A stretch of DNA of 64,000 nucleotides from Stromatinia cepivora (taxonomy: Eukaryota; Ascomycota; Leotiomycetes; Helotiales; Sclerotiniaceae): NCBI GenBank assembly GCA_014898415.1, contig RCTD01000001.1:3968001-4032000 (forward strand). Direction: 5' to 3'. Within the stretch, counting starts at the first letter, position 1. Each line of letters opens with the position of its first letter. Under the pieces are notes generated by a model. It searched no databases and was not told the DNA's origin. It saw only the letters and a list, made by a program, of their open reading frames with translations. The translations under genes were made by a program, and so were the position numbers. Below, piece after piece: positions 1-12,986 of the stretch.

Positions 1-289
1 TATCAGAACTAAAAATAAACTTATTATCAGAAAAAAGAATCTGCGAAATAAAATTGCAAAGGAAATTCAACTTTCATCATATATATTTCAAAAAGGATAA
101 TAAGAAAATTATCTATACTAGAATATAAAATAAAATATACATGATTTCATATATAATTAAAGGATATAAGGATACAATTTTTTGTTTTAGTGTATACCAA
201 AATAATCAGGAAAAAGGCTTTTCTTTAAAGATAATCGATAGTATTAAAGATATTGATAACGAATTAATATTTAAGGAGAAAAAGAGATA

Positions 290-1250
290 TCTATTATAAT
301 ATCAAAGATTCAATTATTTAGATTTAAATAAGATTAAGAATCTATATAAAGTATTCAATATAACCAAACCGATAAAGGTCCTAATTGAATTAGATATCTG
401 TGAAGTATATATATTCATCAAAATGATCAATCATATTCCGAAGTAATTGAGTTTGTATAAATCAAAAAGACTCGAACTTATATATTTCGATATTGCAAAA
501 TTATTCCCAAAATCGATTCGAGGGAATCGTTATTTTATATTAATCATTAATAATTGTATAAAAATAAATTGGATTATATCATTTAAACAAAAAGATAATA
601 TAATTCAAATATTGAAAATTTGGAAAAAGGAGATGGAATTAATTATTAAAGAAAAGATCATTATAATCAGGATTAATAATATATCAGAATTTTTATAAAC
701 TATTCATAAATGATTATTAGATATACAATTCGAAATTACAATAATTGCCTCTTTATATCAAAACAAATTTGTAAAACGGAATATAAGGATTATAAAGACA
801 GATATAAAAATAATACTAAAAGAAACTGGATTATTATTAAAATTTTGAAATGAAATTATAAAGCATAATACTTATATCAGGAATTGTATTAATATTGGTC
901 CTAATATAAACAGAATAGATCGATCTTTTATAAAAACTTTTATAGATATAATATTAAATATAAAAATATACAAAATCTAAAGAAGCAAATATTACACTTA
1001 TATTAATCCCAAGATTATTCCGAAAAAACAAAGATATAATAAATTGCAGAACATTTCGAGAATTGGTATATTTTTAGGGTATTTAAAAATTACAAATAAA
1101 TATATCAAAATATATTCTTCAGAATTAGATTATATATTTCAATCAAATAAAGTAATTATAAATAAATCTCATCGAGAAAAAGATTTGGATTTTAAATTAA
1201 GAAATTGTAAATTAAATTTACAAAGAACAAAGAATATAAAGCCAAATCGA
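290..1250 (+). pseudogene. Copia integrase remnant (GAG-pre-integrase and rve core)
   Basis: Around 300-420 a pre-integrase segment is readable. From 450 a stretch resembling the Copia integrase core start (ELIYFDIAKLFPKSIRGNRY) follows and runs to about 700 with an expected acidic-residue region. Downstream 1044-1250 reads like the C-terminal integrase extension (GIFLGY motif). Several in-frame stops (for example near 840 and 980) break it. No functional protein can be made; the call rests on residual similarity only. Confidence 0.75.
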
Positions 1251-1879
1251 AAACCTTGTAGTAGATCAATAATAAACAAAATATCTTTTTTATTCTCAAT
1301 ACCAAATATAATATTTATATTACCTTTATTTCAAATATTCTCTCCAACAAATATTATACCGAATTCAATGATTATATCAAATATCTCAATTATCAAATTG
1401 AGATCAAATAAATTAGATATATCAATACCAATATACAATAAAGATGAAAATAACAATATCCAGAAAACAAATCAAAAATCTTCTTCCAAAAATACTTCAG
1501 ATATCGAATCCATTATTTCAAAAGGTCTAACTCAAAAGTCAACTTCTATAAACCCTGAATTTATATCAGAAGCAAAATTTAAGACCATCTTAAATTTTAT
1601 TAACAAGTTTATTTCAGTAAAATTAAAAAGCAAAATAAATCCATAATCATTTAAAATCGAATAAAAAGATGAAATAGACCTTAAAAACGAATTCTTAAAA
1701 TATCTAATATGAAAACGGAAAAAAGATATAAAACAAAATCCTGAAAAAGAATAGGAAAGTAAGATTATAAGAGTGTTAATTGCAATATCTATATAAACCA
1801 AAATTTAAGAAAATATAAAATACACTATAATTACAATTCTAATTATTTATAAAATAAACCCTTATATCAAAAACAAGAT

Positions 1880-3560
1880 CGTTTTAGATTTCATAATTTC
1901 ATTGATAGATATAAACAATACAAAAGGTATAGTATATCCGGCCGAAGAAATTCTAGGAATCAAAATATTAAGAACTTATAAAAAAGCAATATCGGATCGA
2001 AAATATTTTGAAAAATGGAAAAAAGTTATCTAAAAGGAAATCATATCTTTGGTTCAAAATGATACTTAGAAAGAATATATATTTCCTAAAGGAAATAATC
2101 TAGTTTCGACAAAATAGATATTTATAATTAAAATTAAGGATAACAAAATAGAACGATTCAAAACAAGATTAATAATTTAAAGATTCAATCAGATACTAGG
2201 AAAGGATTACAACGAAACATTTATATCAATAATAAAGCTAGATATATTCAAATTATTCTTAGTTATCGTTGCAAAGGAAAATTTGGAATATTCATATTTC
2301 GATATCAAAAACATTTTTATTGAATTGTATTTGAAGGAAAAGATCTACCTCGAATTATTTTAAAGTATTAAAGTCAAAAAGGGATATATATTATAAGCTT
2401 TATAAAGTCTATATAATTTGAAGTAAATTGAAAAGAATTGAAGTTTATTATTAAAGAAAGAGTTTTTAAATATAGATTTTATACAAAATTTGGCAGATCT
2501 ATATCTGTATATATCCAAAGATCGTGATATAATATTATTGGTATATATCGACAATATCGTTATTGTATCGTATATATCATTGCAAATCATTTGGTTCGAT
2601 GAAAAGCTATCGATTTGTTTTAATATTAAGAATCTAAGGGAGATTAATAAAATCCTAAATATTAAAGTTATTTGTAATAGAAAAACATATATATTAATTA
2701 TAGATCAAGAAGAATATTTCGATGTTATATTAATCAAATACAATATTATATATGGACAATATCAAGTCAAGAAACTGCCAATAATGGATTATACCCATTT
2801 CCAGCCAGCAACCGATGACGATGAACTAGTAGATATGAACGAATATCAACAACGAATAGAAAGTGTGATTCATCCAATGGTATACACTCGATTAGATATA
2901 GTGTTTTCAGTTGGAAGACTTTCATAATTTATAGCAAAACCAGCAAAACATTATATTATAGCTTTAAAGAATCTAATACGATATCTACGATCAACAATCA
3001 AACAAAAACTATAGTTTGGGCTAAAAAGAATACAATCTGATATCTACAAAAAATACAATATATTTGATAATACAATAAAAGTATATATAGATACAGATTA
3101 AACTAATAACAAATATAACCAGAAAAATGTTTCAAAAGAAATTGTAATATTCTATAAAGGCTTTATATCATAGGCTAATAAGAAACAAATATCTATAGTT
3201 ATCTTTAATACAGAATCAGAATATATTATAATAACAATATTCATTAAACAAAGGAGATGGATTGTATAAATATTTAAAGATCTATTTAGATTAAATTATA
3301 TTAAAAAGAACGAAGATATAATTCAAATACTTAATAACAATCAAAACATTTTAATTTTAATCAAGAATCTATATTTACATAAACGATCCAAATATATAGA
3401 TATCAATTATCATTTTATTAGGAACTTAATAGAAAAAGAGAAAATCGTTATTAGTTATATCAATATATACGATATAATTGTTAACAGAATGATAAAGCCT
3501 TATGTAAAAATTACTTTCAAAAGATTCAAGAAAATATTGGGATTAATAATCTAAAAAGAT
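1880..3560 (+). pseudogene. Copia reverse transcriptase plus RNase H remnant
   Basis: RT blocks are readable from about 2080 to 2930, including the catalytic box at 2541-2561, where the expected Tyr-Val-Asp-Asp now reads Tyr-Ile-Asp-Asn. The RNase H domain follows (about 3060-3480), with a Ser-Glu-Tyr motif near 3220 and the usual C-terminal His-containing block near 3400. The segment 2745-2930 is markedly less AT-rich than its surroundings and stays open for 145 codons (2490-2927). Multiple stops elsewhere make it a pseudogene. Confidence 0.82.
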
Positions 3561-3586
3561 CGAATAAAATATCCTCAATGAGGGAA

Positions 3587-3721
3587 TATTGGAAATGAGG
3601 TTATTATAGAATTAGAATTGAAATCATGAAACCATAATAATATATAGACCATATTTAGGGATAACCTTAATTCTATTTCTACTAAAATTATAAATCCTTA
3701 GTTCAACCTACATAGTCAACA
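3587..3721 (+). repeat. Probable degenerate 3' LTR of the first Copia element
   Basis: Immediately after the RNase H end there is a purine tract (AGGGAA, 3581-3586), like a polypurine tract. A segment then starts TATTGG (a decayed TGTTGG) and ends CAACA at 3721, giving about 135 bp. Short LTRs of this kind with TGTTGG/CAACA ends are common in fungal Copia elements. No left LTR is available for comparison, so the boundaries are tentative. Confidence 0.4.
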
Positions 3722-4589
3722 ATACTACTACTTCCTGCACCAAAAGTTAACAATTTATTCTAATATAAACTTTATTCAATAAAACCGATTTTATCAAATA
3801 ACATAAAGATTGGATTATAATCTATATTAAAACTTTTATATACAAAATCATTGAAATATAAAATGAAATCATTATTAATATTTTTCTATAAACTATTGAT
3901 ATTAGAATACTTCTAATTTGAGTAAATACTATAATTATATAAATCGAGATAAACAATCAATTCAGATTATCCAATCTTTCATTCAAACAATTTGAAAACA
4001 TTTTTGAAGGATTAATCTTTCAGAATTCTATTTTCCCAAAAGTTAAAAAAGAAGTATATTCTATATTTACCTTTTTTCAAAATAATAAAAAGTTTAAAAA
4101 GAATAAGAAAAATATCAATTCTGAAAGCAATCAAAGGATCAAAAAGATCTAGAAATATCCTTATAAAATTGAATCTAAATAGAACAATAAAATTAATTAT
4201 AATTACACTATTTACAATTACAAAGTCATAAAGTTAATATTTATTAAAAAGATCAATCCATTACTCAAAAAAATATTCAATAAAAACAAATTACAAACAA
4301 TTAAAGATCAAATAAGATTATATTTATAAAAGCAATTTCATTCTAATTAAATCAAACGGAAATGAATAAAAAGTTCCATTGATCTTTTAGAATCTTCAAT
4401 CAATATTATTATCTTAAATATTCGATATAATTAATCAGAGGTATATTTTACAATAATGAAAATATACTATCTATTCAATAACATTTTGCTCAATAATTGT
4501 AATACTATATATATTATAAATAATATATCTTTATTGAATGATCATCAATATTAACCATCCGATCCCAATGATCTTATAAAAACAAACAC
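3722..4589. other. AT-rich stretch without decodable gene
   Basis: Very AT-rich sequence between the two Copia bodies. It may contain the left LTR and gag of the second element, but no protein block could be recognised in any frame. Confidence 0.5.
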
Positions 4590-5009
4590 TTCCAACTTCC
4601 AAATCCTAAAATACAAGATTCATATTATCAAAAGGATCATTAAAAGAAAAGATTACTTTAATAATAATCTGATTTTAAATAATATAATACTCATTTCTGG
4701 CTTTCATATCAATATCGTTTCAGAGATTTAATTGAAAAAAGCCAATCTATAATTCTCAAAATATAACTATACTTTTTGTAAAAAAGATTATATAAATAAT
4801 ATAATAATTATTCAATATATTTGTATTGAAAATCTTATATTTTTAGAATACAAATTACTTTCCATTTATTCGAATATTTTTTTATTTATCTCTATAAATA
4901 ATTCTTTTATAATATATTCAATAATAAATAGAAAAATAAACAAAGCATTCTATCATTTTTGTAATCTATTTCTCCCAAAAGAAAATACAAATGAAATATA
5001 ATATAAACA

Positions 5010-6350
5010 CTCCAGATATTTGGGAAAAGAAGCTTTTGAACATTTAATATTTGTAATACAAAATATCAAAATAAAAAATATTATTCGTTCCAATTACACC
5101 GATTACATTCGTATTTATATAAAACAAATCATTTTTTATACTTTAAATAATCGCTAATTATTTCGATCCTTTTATAAAATCCAATAGGATTTTTTTGATT
5201 TCAATAAAGAATATAATAATACATTATAGCTTTTACTAATCAAAAAAATATATAATAATAAAATCTTTTCATATTCAATCTATTATAAAATATATAACAA
5301 AATATTTGCAATTATTCAAAACTTTATAATCTAGATTTATCATAAATATAATTTAGCAATTATAATAATCAAATAGAATAATGATATATTTATCATTAAA
5401 ATTATAAGAGCAATATTATTTGAGAAATAGATCAAACAAAAAGGTATCGAATTCGAATTATCTTTGTTTTATATATATAAATCTAATAAAGGATCAGAAT
5501 ATATAGAATAAGAAATAATTATAAAACAAATAAAAATATAGATTATAATAAATTTATCGGACAAATTGTAAATAGAAATAATACAAGCTATTATTTATCT
5601 ATATAATATAAATCCTTTGAAAATCAAATCCTTCAAATTATTTAATAAAATGTTTGATATATAATTCTATAATTATCTTTGCAAAAATAATCCTTTATTC
5701 ACAAAAAAAATATCTAATGATTTCTATTCTAATTAGAACAGAATCTACAAATATAAATACTGAATTTATCTTTTGAATAAGAATAAAGAAACTGGAATTA
5801 ATAGGAAATAATACAAAACCAATTCTCGAATATATATTGAGTATTTAATAGGCTATATCCCAAACATATTGATCTATTGTATATAGATATTTAAGCTTGA
5901 TAAAATTATTATCATTTGAAATATAATATTCAATAAGGAATTCATTTATTATATAAATTTCATTAATCAAATAATCGATATTCATATTACAAAAGAGTTT
6001 AAACAATTCGTTAGAACCCTTAATCTACAAAATTATATTGAAATGAATAGAACAATTATTCAAAATGAGGATAATTATGAAGATTTCATTTATCTATCTA
6101 TTTTTATAGATCGAAAAGTCTTTAATTTATTTATCAAATATATTTTAGATTTATTGCTTATAAACAAACTGATCTCAAGGGCAAATATAGATCTGAAGAA
6201 TAATAATAAAAATAAAGAAATTGATCTAGGATTATTTAATCTATTTAATCCTTTAGATAATAAAGATAAGGTATATAATAAAAATATACAAATATCAATC
6301 GATCCTTTTATTGAAGAAATCAAAGAAATCAATTCTTTCATTAAGGAGTA
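5010..6350 (+). pseudogene. Copia integrase remnant (second element)
   Basis: At about 5020 a pre-integrase-like block (GKEAFEHL) is followed by the integrase core, in which the residue run near 5494 (GSEYIE) corresponds to the third catalytic acidic region. A C-terminal integrase portion is readable to about 6040. The 102-codon open stretch 6043-6351 is a surviving hydrophilic linker between integrase and RT. Stops are frequent. Confidence 0.65.
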
Positions 6351-7259
6351 ATTATATCTTACGGATAAAGATATTGATATTGTTTAAAAAAATATTTATA
6401 ATAATAATACAGATCCCGATTTTATTGAATATATTGATATAAAGAATATAAAGTATGAATTTATTGATTATACTATTGATGTTTTTTGCGATATATACAA
6501 AAATTATTTAGAGATTGTTTTAATCAATTAACTTCAATGTTCTAAAAGGAAGTATATATATTAAAATAATCAATCAGAATATTCTATAAAGGAAATCTAA
6601 TCATTATAAAGATTGTTATATCCTATGTATTTATTTGATCGATTTATAAAGGATTCGTGGATTTATGATTTCGAATAGATATTTAAAAGAGTTTGTATTA
6701 TAAGGATTGAAATACTTAGGGCTTAGATTAATTCGTTTAAATTTCAATTATATAATTACTATTTAGAATCACTTTTCTTTCAAGAATCATTTGGTTTTTG
6801 TATCCCAAAATAATCAGTATATATATAAAGACAATTGTATATACAATAATACCATTAAGGGAGCGATTCCAATACTGAATTCTATATAGAAATTATTATA
6901 TCTCAAAGGACAGATTTAATAGGATTATTCTGTTTAAACAATTTTTATTCTATATTTTGATTTGATTAATAAGGAATGAATGATATAGAGAAGTGTTCTC
7001 AATTTGTAACAATTCATAATATAATCATTGTTGGAATTGAAAGTAAAATTATTATTATTTTTTATCTAATTTACAATCAATGGATTATAGATAACACTAC
7101 TTTTTCGAATTCATATATTTGTAGCTTCAAAGTTATTTCGTTTTTATTATTAATTAGAAGATCATCAAATAAGATATTGATTTAAATAGAATTGCGATCT
7201 TGAAATTAATAACCTTAAGGTTAGAAAAACCTGATATAAAATCGATTCTAAATCGGAAT

Positions 7260-8620
7260 CTATAAAATCAATCCCCCTTCAATAAATGTTTATATATAAA
7301 TATAATAATCAAGGTCTAATTATTCATTACTATTTATATTTAATAATACAAAAAGATCTCCAGATTAAAAGTACTATTGAAACTATTTATACTATTATAT
7401 TAGCAAATTAATCATTCTGAATTATAATAATAATTATCATTAAATATAATCTTGAAACAAAGTAATACAATATAATCAATATTTTTATTAATACTCTATA
7501 TAATTCTTTTGGTACCCCAATTATATACTATTTACTTGATGGATACAAAATCCCAAACAAAAATGTTATAATCGATCAAGTTTTATATGATCTACAAAAT
7601 TCCCCAACTATATGATTTAGGGATTTCATTCAGACACTCAAAAAACTAGAATTGGTATAATACAAAAAGGAATCATATTTATATATTAATTCAAAACATA
7701 TCATCATAATTCTTTTCTTTATAAACAATATTCAGATCATTTATTATAAGAAAAACGAATTAACTATTATAAAGATTATCAAAAGAATCAAAGCTATATA
7801 TAAACTACAAAACCTAAAAAATACTAAATGATTTTTAAATATATATATACTTTATAATTAATTCAAGAAAAAGCTATAATTAGTTTATAATATATACATT
7901 GAAAAGATTATTAAGAAATTCAAAACAACAAATAGAACAATAAGTATATCACTCTTAATAATAATATTTCGGAAAAATCAGGATCAAGTTTCTATATATA
8001 TTATAAAAATGTATTAAAAGAAAATGAACTCAATATTATATACTGCAATCATTATAAAATCAGATATATCATTTATTGTTTCACAATTGAACTATTATTT
8101 GATCAATTCATTAAATAATTATATGAAAGCTATTAATCATTATTTATAATATCTATAGAATACAAAGTATTTTATGATTCAATATAGTAATAATCAAATA
8201 CTATAATTTCTTATCTTTTTAGATACTTCTTTTGTAGATGATCCAGATATTCATCGATCATTTTAAAGGTATGTTATATCCCTTTTCGATAATTTAGTTG
8301 TATAGAAAACATCCAAGTAAGATATTATAATCATCTCGATTATCGAAGTAAAGCTTCTCGAAATCGAATATATATTAAAAGAAATCGATCTAACAATAAA
8401 AGAATCTATAATAATCTTCTATAATAACCAGTAAACAATCAGATTAATAATCAATAAGAACAAATAGATCATTATAAAATTATATTATATCGATATCCAA
8501 AATATATAATTACATTAAAAATATTCAAAAGAGAACTTTTATATAATCTATTTATTAATCATCGATATAATTATTAATAAACTTATCAAGAATCTTACAA
8601 AACAAAAATTCGAATATTTC
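7260..8620 (+). pseudogene. Copia reverse transcriptase and RNase H remnant (second element)
   Basis: From about 7370 the RT reads through with recognisable blocks (KYNLETKQYN near 7440; LLDGYKIPNKN near 7540). The catalytic box at 7718-7732 now reads Phe-Ile-Asn-Asn instead of Phe-Val-Asp-Asp, a direct G-to-A loss of both catalytic aspartates. RNase H is readable from about 8215 (FLDTSFVDDPD) to about 8620. A minus-strand open stretch at 8548-8949 is antisense to this tail and is not a gene. Confidence 0.78.
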
Positions 8621-11275
8621 CGATTTCTTCTTAATCTACAAGATATAAATAATAGAATTATAAAACTTGAATAATAATAATCTGAATTATAAAACTTAAA
8701 TAATAATAATTTGGAGTTTGTAATTTTTTCTTTTGATATAAATGAAATGAATTCTATTTGGTATTCCAGATTATTATACTTTTTTATAATGCATTTCAAT
8801 TTATGTATTTTATATCCATTAGGAAATAAAGAATAATTAAGATCGATTATTCCTCTACTTTTTATTTTTCTATCTTCAAAGAAAAATAAGCTTCTTTCTA
8901 AATTCAATAATTTGAAATTCAAATAAAAGAGTTTTAGGATTATCCGCAATAATCAATAAATAAGGAATAATTAAAGCAATTAAAGCTATTGATATTATTG
9001 GTATTATAGAAGTTAAAGGATTATCCCTTCTTTCCCTTTTCTTCGGATATATTATTCATTCCTTTTTTCTTTTCTTTTCTATTATTCTTTCTTTCTTATT
9101 TTCATTATCGTTCTTCAAAATTACAATATACTTTTTTCATTCGGTTTTTCAAGGATTCCAATGAATAATATAGCAAAGAAAAAGAAAACAATAATATAGA
9201 GATAAAAGAATAATTTCTTTTTTCTTTTCGATCTTCAATATTATCTTTATTATAATTCTATATCCCTGTTTGGATTATATAATCAATGATCAGTATATTA
9301 TAAAGATAAAAAATAAACAAAGAATTTATTTTCGGATTTTATTGATAAATAGCGATATAATAATCTATTAAAGGATAAAAGAAAACTAATAAGGAAATAT
9401 ATAAATAAATATTATAATTCCAATATTAATGATTATTCGATTTGGAAAAATCAATAAAGTATTTGTTATAGAAATTATATTTTCTAATGATTAACGATTT
9501 TATATATTGAATATATAGATAATCGTTCCTTTCCCTATAATTCCCTTTATCTTTTATTTTGATTAAAGAATCAATAACTTTCGATGATTTTTTTTCTTTT
9601 TTTTCTTTATTTAATTTATCATCCGAAAAATCCGATATCAAAAGATCGAATGGATTGTTATTATTAAATAAAAAAACTCTTTTTCTTTTCTTTTCTTTAT
9701 CGAATAATCTTTATTTCGATAATTACAAATATAGGATTAATAAAACCTTTCAATTATATAATAGAATTCAAAAACAAAATCTACTTTCAAATTACTATCT
9801 GAATCTATAATAAACAATTGATTACAATAAACAGCAATTCCTTTGATAAAAAAGAACGATTTCTGAAATAAATAATTGTATATTATTTTAGAAATAGATT
9901 TAATTAAATTATACTTTCAAAGATCGATATCTTGGTTTATTATCTATATTGGATTTATTAATTCTCTTCATTCGATTTATTAATCCCTCGAAGAAGTATT
10001 AAGATCTTTTTTCATATTCGATTTTTTAAAAGCTTTTTTCTCAACTATTATTTATCTAATACAATTGAGATTTGTTTATTTAATCTTTTTAGACCCCGAA
10101 ATCTTAAATATAATAATAATCAATAAAAACTTAATTAAAACAAAAACAAAAATACAAAGAAAGGATCTATATACCTTTAAAAATTCATTTATTTTATTTC
10201 ATCATCACGATTAATATATAATAACCTAGCAATTATATATATTTTCAATTATTATACCACAAAATCGATTATTCTTCTATATTCTTTCGACAGAAAACTC
10301 CCTTCTTACTACTCAAAATCTTGATTTCGAAGAATATCGTAGATAGCAAGTCGAAGACCAAAAGAAATTTATGATTTATATATAATCAAATTCTTCTTTA
10401 TTCCAAAGATATCAGAATCATTTCAGGTTTATATATTACACTACTTTTTTGTTGATATCTGCCTATAATCGTTTCGCATATTCCTTTATGAATTATATGA
10501 ATTGTTATTTTTTATACCTTTTTATTTGTTTCAAATCGCTTTTCGATTTGGGGAGTATATTATAAAAAATCCTATGATTCTTTATATCCTACAAAAAATC
10601 AAAATATATACTTTTCAATCAGAATGAAGGATCTTCTACCTTTACTAATCTATCGATTGATAAGATGATCCTGATATACTAATAAATAAAGATCTAGTTT
10701 AATTAAGGTACATATCGGTTAAATAACCATTCATTTGTTCTATATATACAGCTTTTGATTCATATAATCAAGGGCAAGTCATTCAATTCTTTTACTCTAC
10801 CAATCACGTGTACCACCTATTCCCCGATCCCTGAAGTGCTCTGTAATCATACTATCCCGTGATACAATTATATATTAGAATTTAATAAATATAAAGATTT
10901 TGCAAAGTTTTTTAATTGAATGATAGTATATCATTGATTATACATTTACCTTTAATAATAAAGCCGTTTCCTTATCGAGTTTCCTAGCTTTATTAGCGAT
11001 ATCCTTCTAGCAACCGTAACAGAAATCTAAATTAATCGAATACCAGAATCATTCGAAAAAAAGAACCTTTATTATATTAATTAAGATAATTGAAATAATG
11101 AATCTTTATTCAAATTGATAAATAAGAATAAAGCTTTGATATATAAAAGAATTCGAAAAAGATATATAAGAAAGCTATACTCTTAATATTAAAGATTAAG
11201 AATCTATACTTTAATATTATATATAATATCATTATATCATTTAATTGTTATTATTATAATTTGATATTTGCTTAT

Positions 11276-11460
11276 TCCACTATAATCTCTGAGCCACTAC
11301 TTCCCAATTATAAGGTTTATCATCTTCAAATACATGACCTCCAACAGAAATAACTCGTACTATAAGTTCTTAGAATTGTTTCGACAATTATAATCTATTG
11401 TTTTCTATTGAATATTCTGCTCCCTTTTTATATAACGGAATCCGCTCTTTTAAGGATTCT
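11276..11460 (-). pseudogene. Short readable coding remnant, unidentified
   Basis: On the minus strand about 30 codons read as ordinary protein (VRVISVGGHVFEDDKPYNWE, about 11297-11373), with further readable codons upstream broken by stops. I do not recognise the family; a transposable-element protein is the most economical guess because of the setting. Confidence 0.25.
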
Positions 11461-11862
11461 TTAAAATATTAACAAATTTGAATTCTATTATAATCCTTTT
11501 CGTTTATATAATCCGCTATGAAATTTATTGAATTTATTATATTGAAAAAGAAATAGAGTATATAAATAATATATATACTATTAAATAATAAAGTATAAAA
11601 ATATAGTTTATTGTTATTGGTTAATTAAGTAGACTTTAAAATCTATAATAATTTATAAAAAGAATAGATTTTGATAGAAAGAAAAATAAAGATATCTTTT
11701 TTGATATTCATCGTTTTTAATACATTTTTTTTTTATAAACTTCATTATTTAATAGATTAAAAAATAAATAATTTAATATATTTCCAAACTTTATAAAATA
11801 ATCTATTGAATTATAAAATATTATACAAAATCCGTTTTTTTTACTATCAAATATATTTATTA

Positions 11863-12010
11863 CGGCACAGGAAGGGGCCTTAGGTAATACGATGATATTC
11901 TACGAAGGAGGAAAGAAGGTGCTAGGAAGGACGCCGACTATATGGGGAATGGGTGCCTGAGGCATCCATGTAGACTAGCTAGGAGCGGGTAGTGAACCCG
12001 TGATAATATT
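11863..12010. other. GC-normal island inside the AT-rich block
   Basis: About 150 bp of ordinary base composition with G-runs, abruptly bounded by A/T runs on both sides. No ORF of note. It may be a fragment that escaped RIP (single copy or too short) or a recent insertion. Confidence 0.4.
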
Positions 12011-12168
12011 TTACAGAAAAAAAAGAATTATTTAAAAGAAAGAGAAGGATTATTCGATAGATTATAATTGTCGAAATAGCCCTTAGTATTTTTATATATA
12101 CGATTGTTTATTTGATAGTAAAAACTAAATTATATCAAATTTCAACTCAAGAATAACTTCAATCTATA

Positions 12169-12984
12169 AGTCAACCACTCTAGTTTCCGGCCACCCCTAC
12201 TTTCCGGCCACCATTTTACACCAAAAACCACGATTTTTACCTATGAATAACTTTTTAAATAATAAACATAATTGATTCAAATTTTGAATATAGACTCTTT
12301 ATATAAATATTGAATCATTCTTAAAATTTTATAATTTTAGGTTTTTTTTTGATAGAAATATTAAAGATTTAATTTTTGATTTTTGATTTGTATATGATTT
12401 ATATACAAATTAAAAAAATATCAAAATCTTGAATAACTTTTCAACAAAAATAATTAAAAATAAACTATTAATTTTTTAGAAATCTTTGAATCATATTTTA
12501 TAAAATGAATCGAATTATTATATATAATAATTTATAGATAATCTTTTATTGATATTTATATTTTATTTCATACAAAATTTTATATAGATAATTTTTCAAT
12601 TAGTAATAAAACATTATTTATAAATGAAGATTTTTCGAAATTAGATTCATTTTATATAATATAATTTCAGGATTTTATTAAAATTTATAATTTATTTTTA
12701 ATTATTTTTGTTGAAAAATTATTTAAGATTTTGATGTTTTTTTAATTTGTATATAAATTATATACAAATCAAAATTCGAAAATTCAACCTTTAATATCTT
12801 GACGAAAAAAATTGCAAAAAATCTGAAATTTACAGAATTGATTTGAATTTAGATAATAAACTTTTAATCAAAATTTCATTTAATTATATTTATAAATAAG
12901 AAAATTAAAAATGCAAAAAATGATGATTTTTGGTGTGAATGATGGCCGGAAAGTAGGGGTGGCCGGAAACTAGGGTGGTTGACT
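12169..12984. mobile_element. 816-bp fold-back DNA element with TA target-site duplication
   Basis: The left end AGTCAACCAC... and right end ...GTGGTTGACT are inverted and flanked by TA on both sides (12167-12168 and 12985-12986). Inversion is not limited to the ends: 12169 to about 12510 pairs with about 12643 to 12984, leaving about 130 nt as loop, so nearly the whole element is one long imperfect hairpin. The first 40 bp contain a doubled TTTCCGGCCA motif. AGTCAA-type ends with a TA duplication fit the Tc1/mariner superfamily (pogo/Fot1). No transposase is encoded, so it is non-autonomous. Confidence 0.85.
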
Positions 12985-12986
12985 TA

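Larger units (their letters stand above)
1..3586 (+). mobile_element. RIP-decayed Ty1/Copia LTR retrotransposon, 5' part outside window
   Basis: Reading through stops on the + strand gives the Copia order: pre-integrase and integrase (about 290-1250), reverse transcriptase (about 1880-2930), RNase H (about 2990-3560). Integrase before RT is diagnostic of Ty1/Copia rather than Gypsy. The reading frame is broken by many TAA/TAG codons and isoleucine/lysine/asparagine excess, as expected from C-to-T and G-to-A decay. Gag and the left LTR lie before position 1 or are unreadable. The element is dead. Confidence 0.85.
4590..8660 (+). mobile_element. Second RIP-decayed Ty1/Copia retrotransposon, different family
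   Basis: Conceptual reading through stops shows protease-like, pre-integrase/integrase (about 5010-6350), reverse transcriptase (about 7260-7900) and RNase H (about 8100-8620) blocks in Copia order on the + strand. Its protein differs clearly from the first element (RT and RNase H have other wording and another C-terminus), so it is a separate family, not a tandem copy. LTRs were not found by eye. The element is densely interrupted by stops and cannot be active. Confidence 0.8.
8661..12166. other. AT-rich decayed repeat block, mostly unreadable
   Basis: About 3.5 kb of A/T-dominated sequence with pyrimidine-rich runs (for example 9000-9130 and 9590-9700). A purine tract TTTGGGGAGT at about 10545-10554 looks like the polypurine tract beside a retrotransposon LTR, but no partner LTR was found. 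Short less-mutated patches occur at 10795-10870, 11276-11380 and 11863-12010. Long open stretches such as 9559-9810 are products of low stop density in biased sequence. Confidence 0.6.

Noticed and set aside
8548..8949. 133-codon minus-strand open frame in the AT-rich block
   Set aside because: Antisense to the Copia RNase H tail; long only because of composition.
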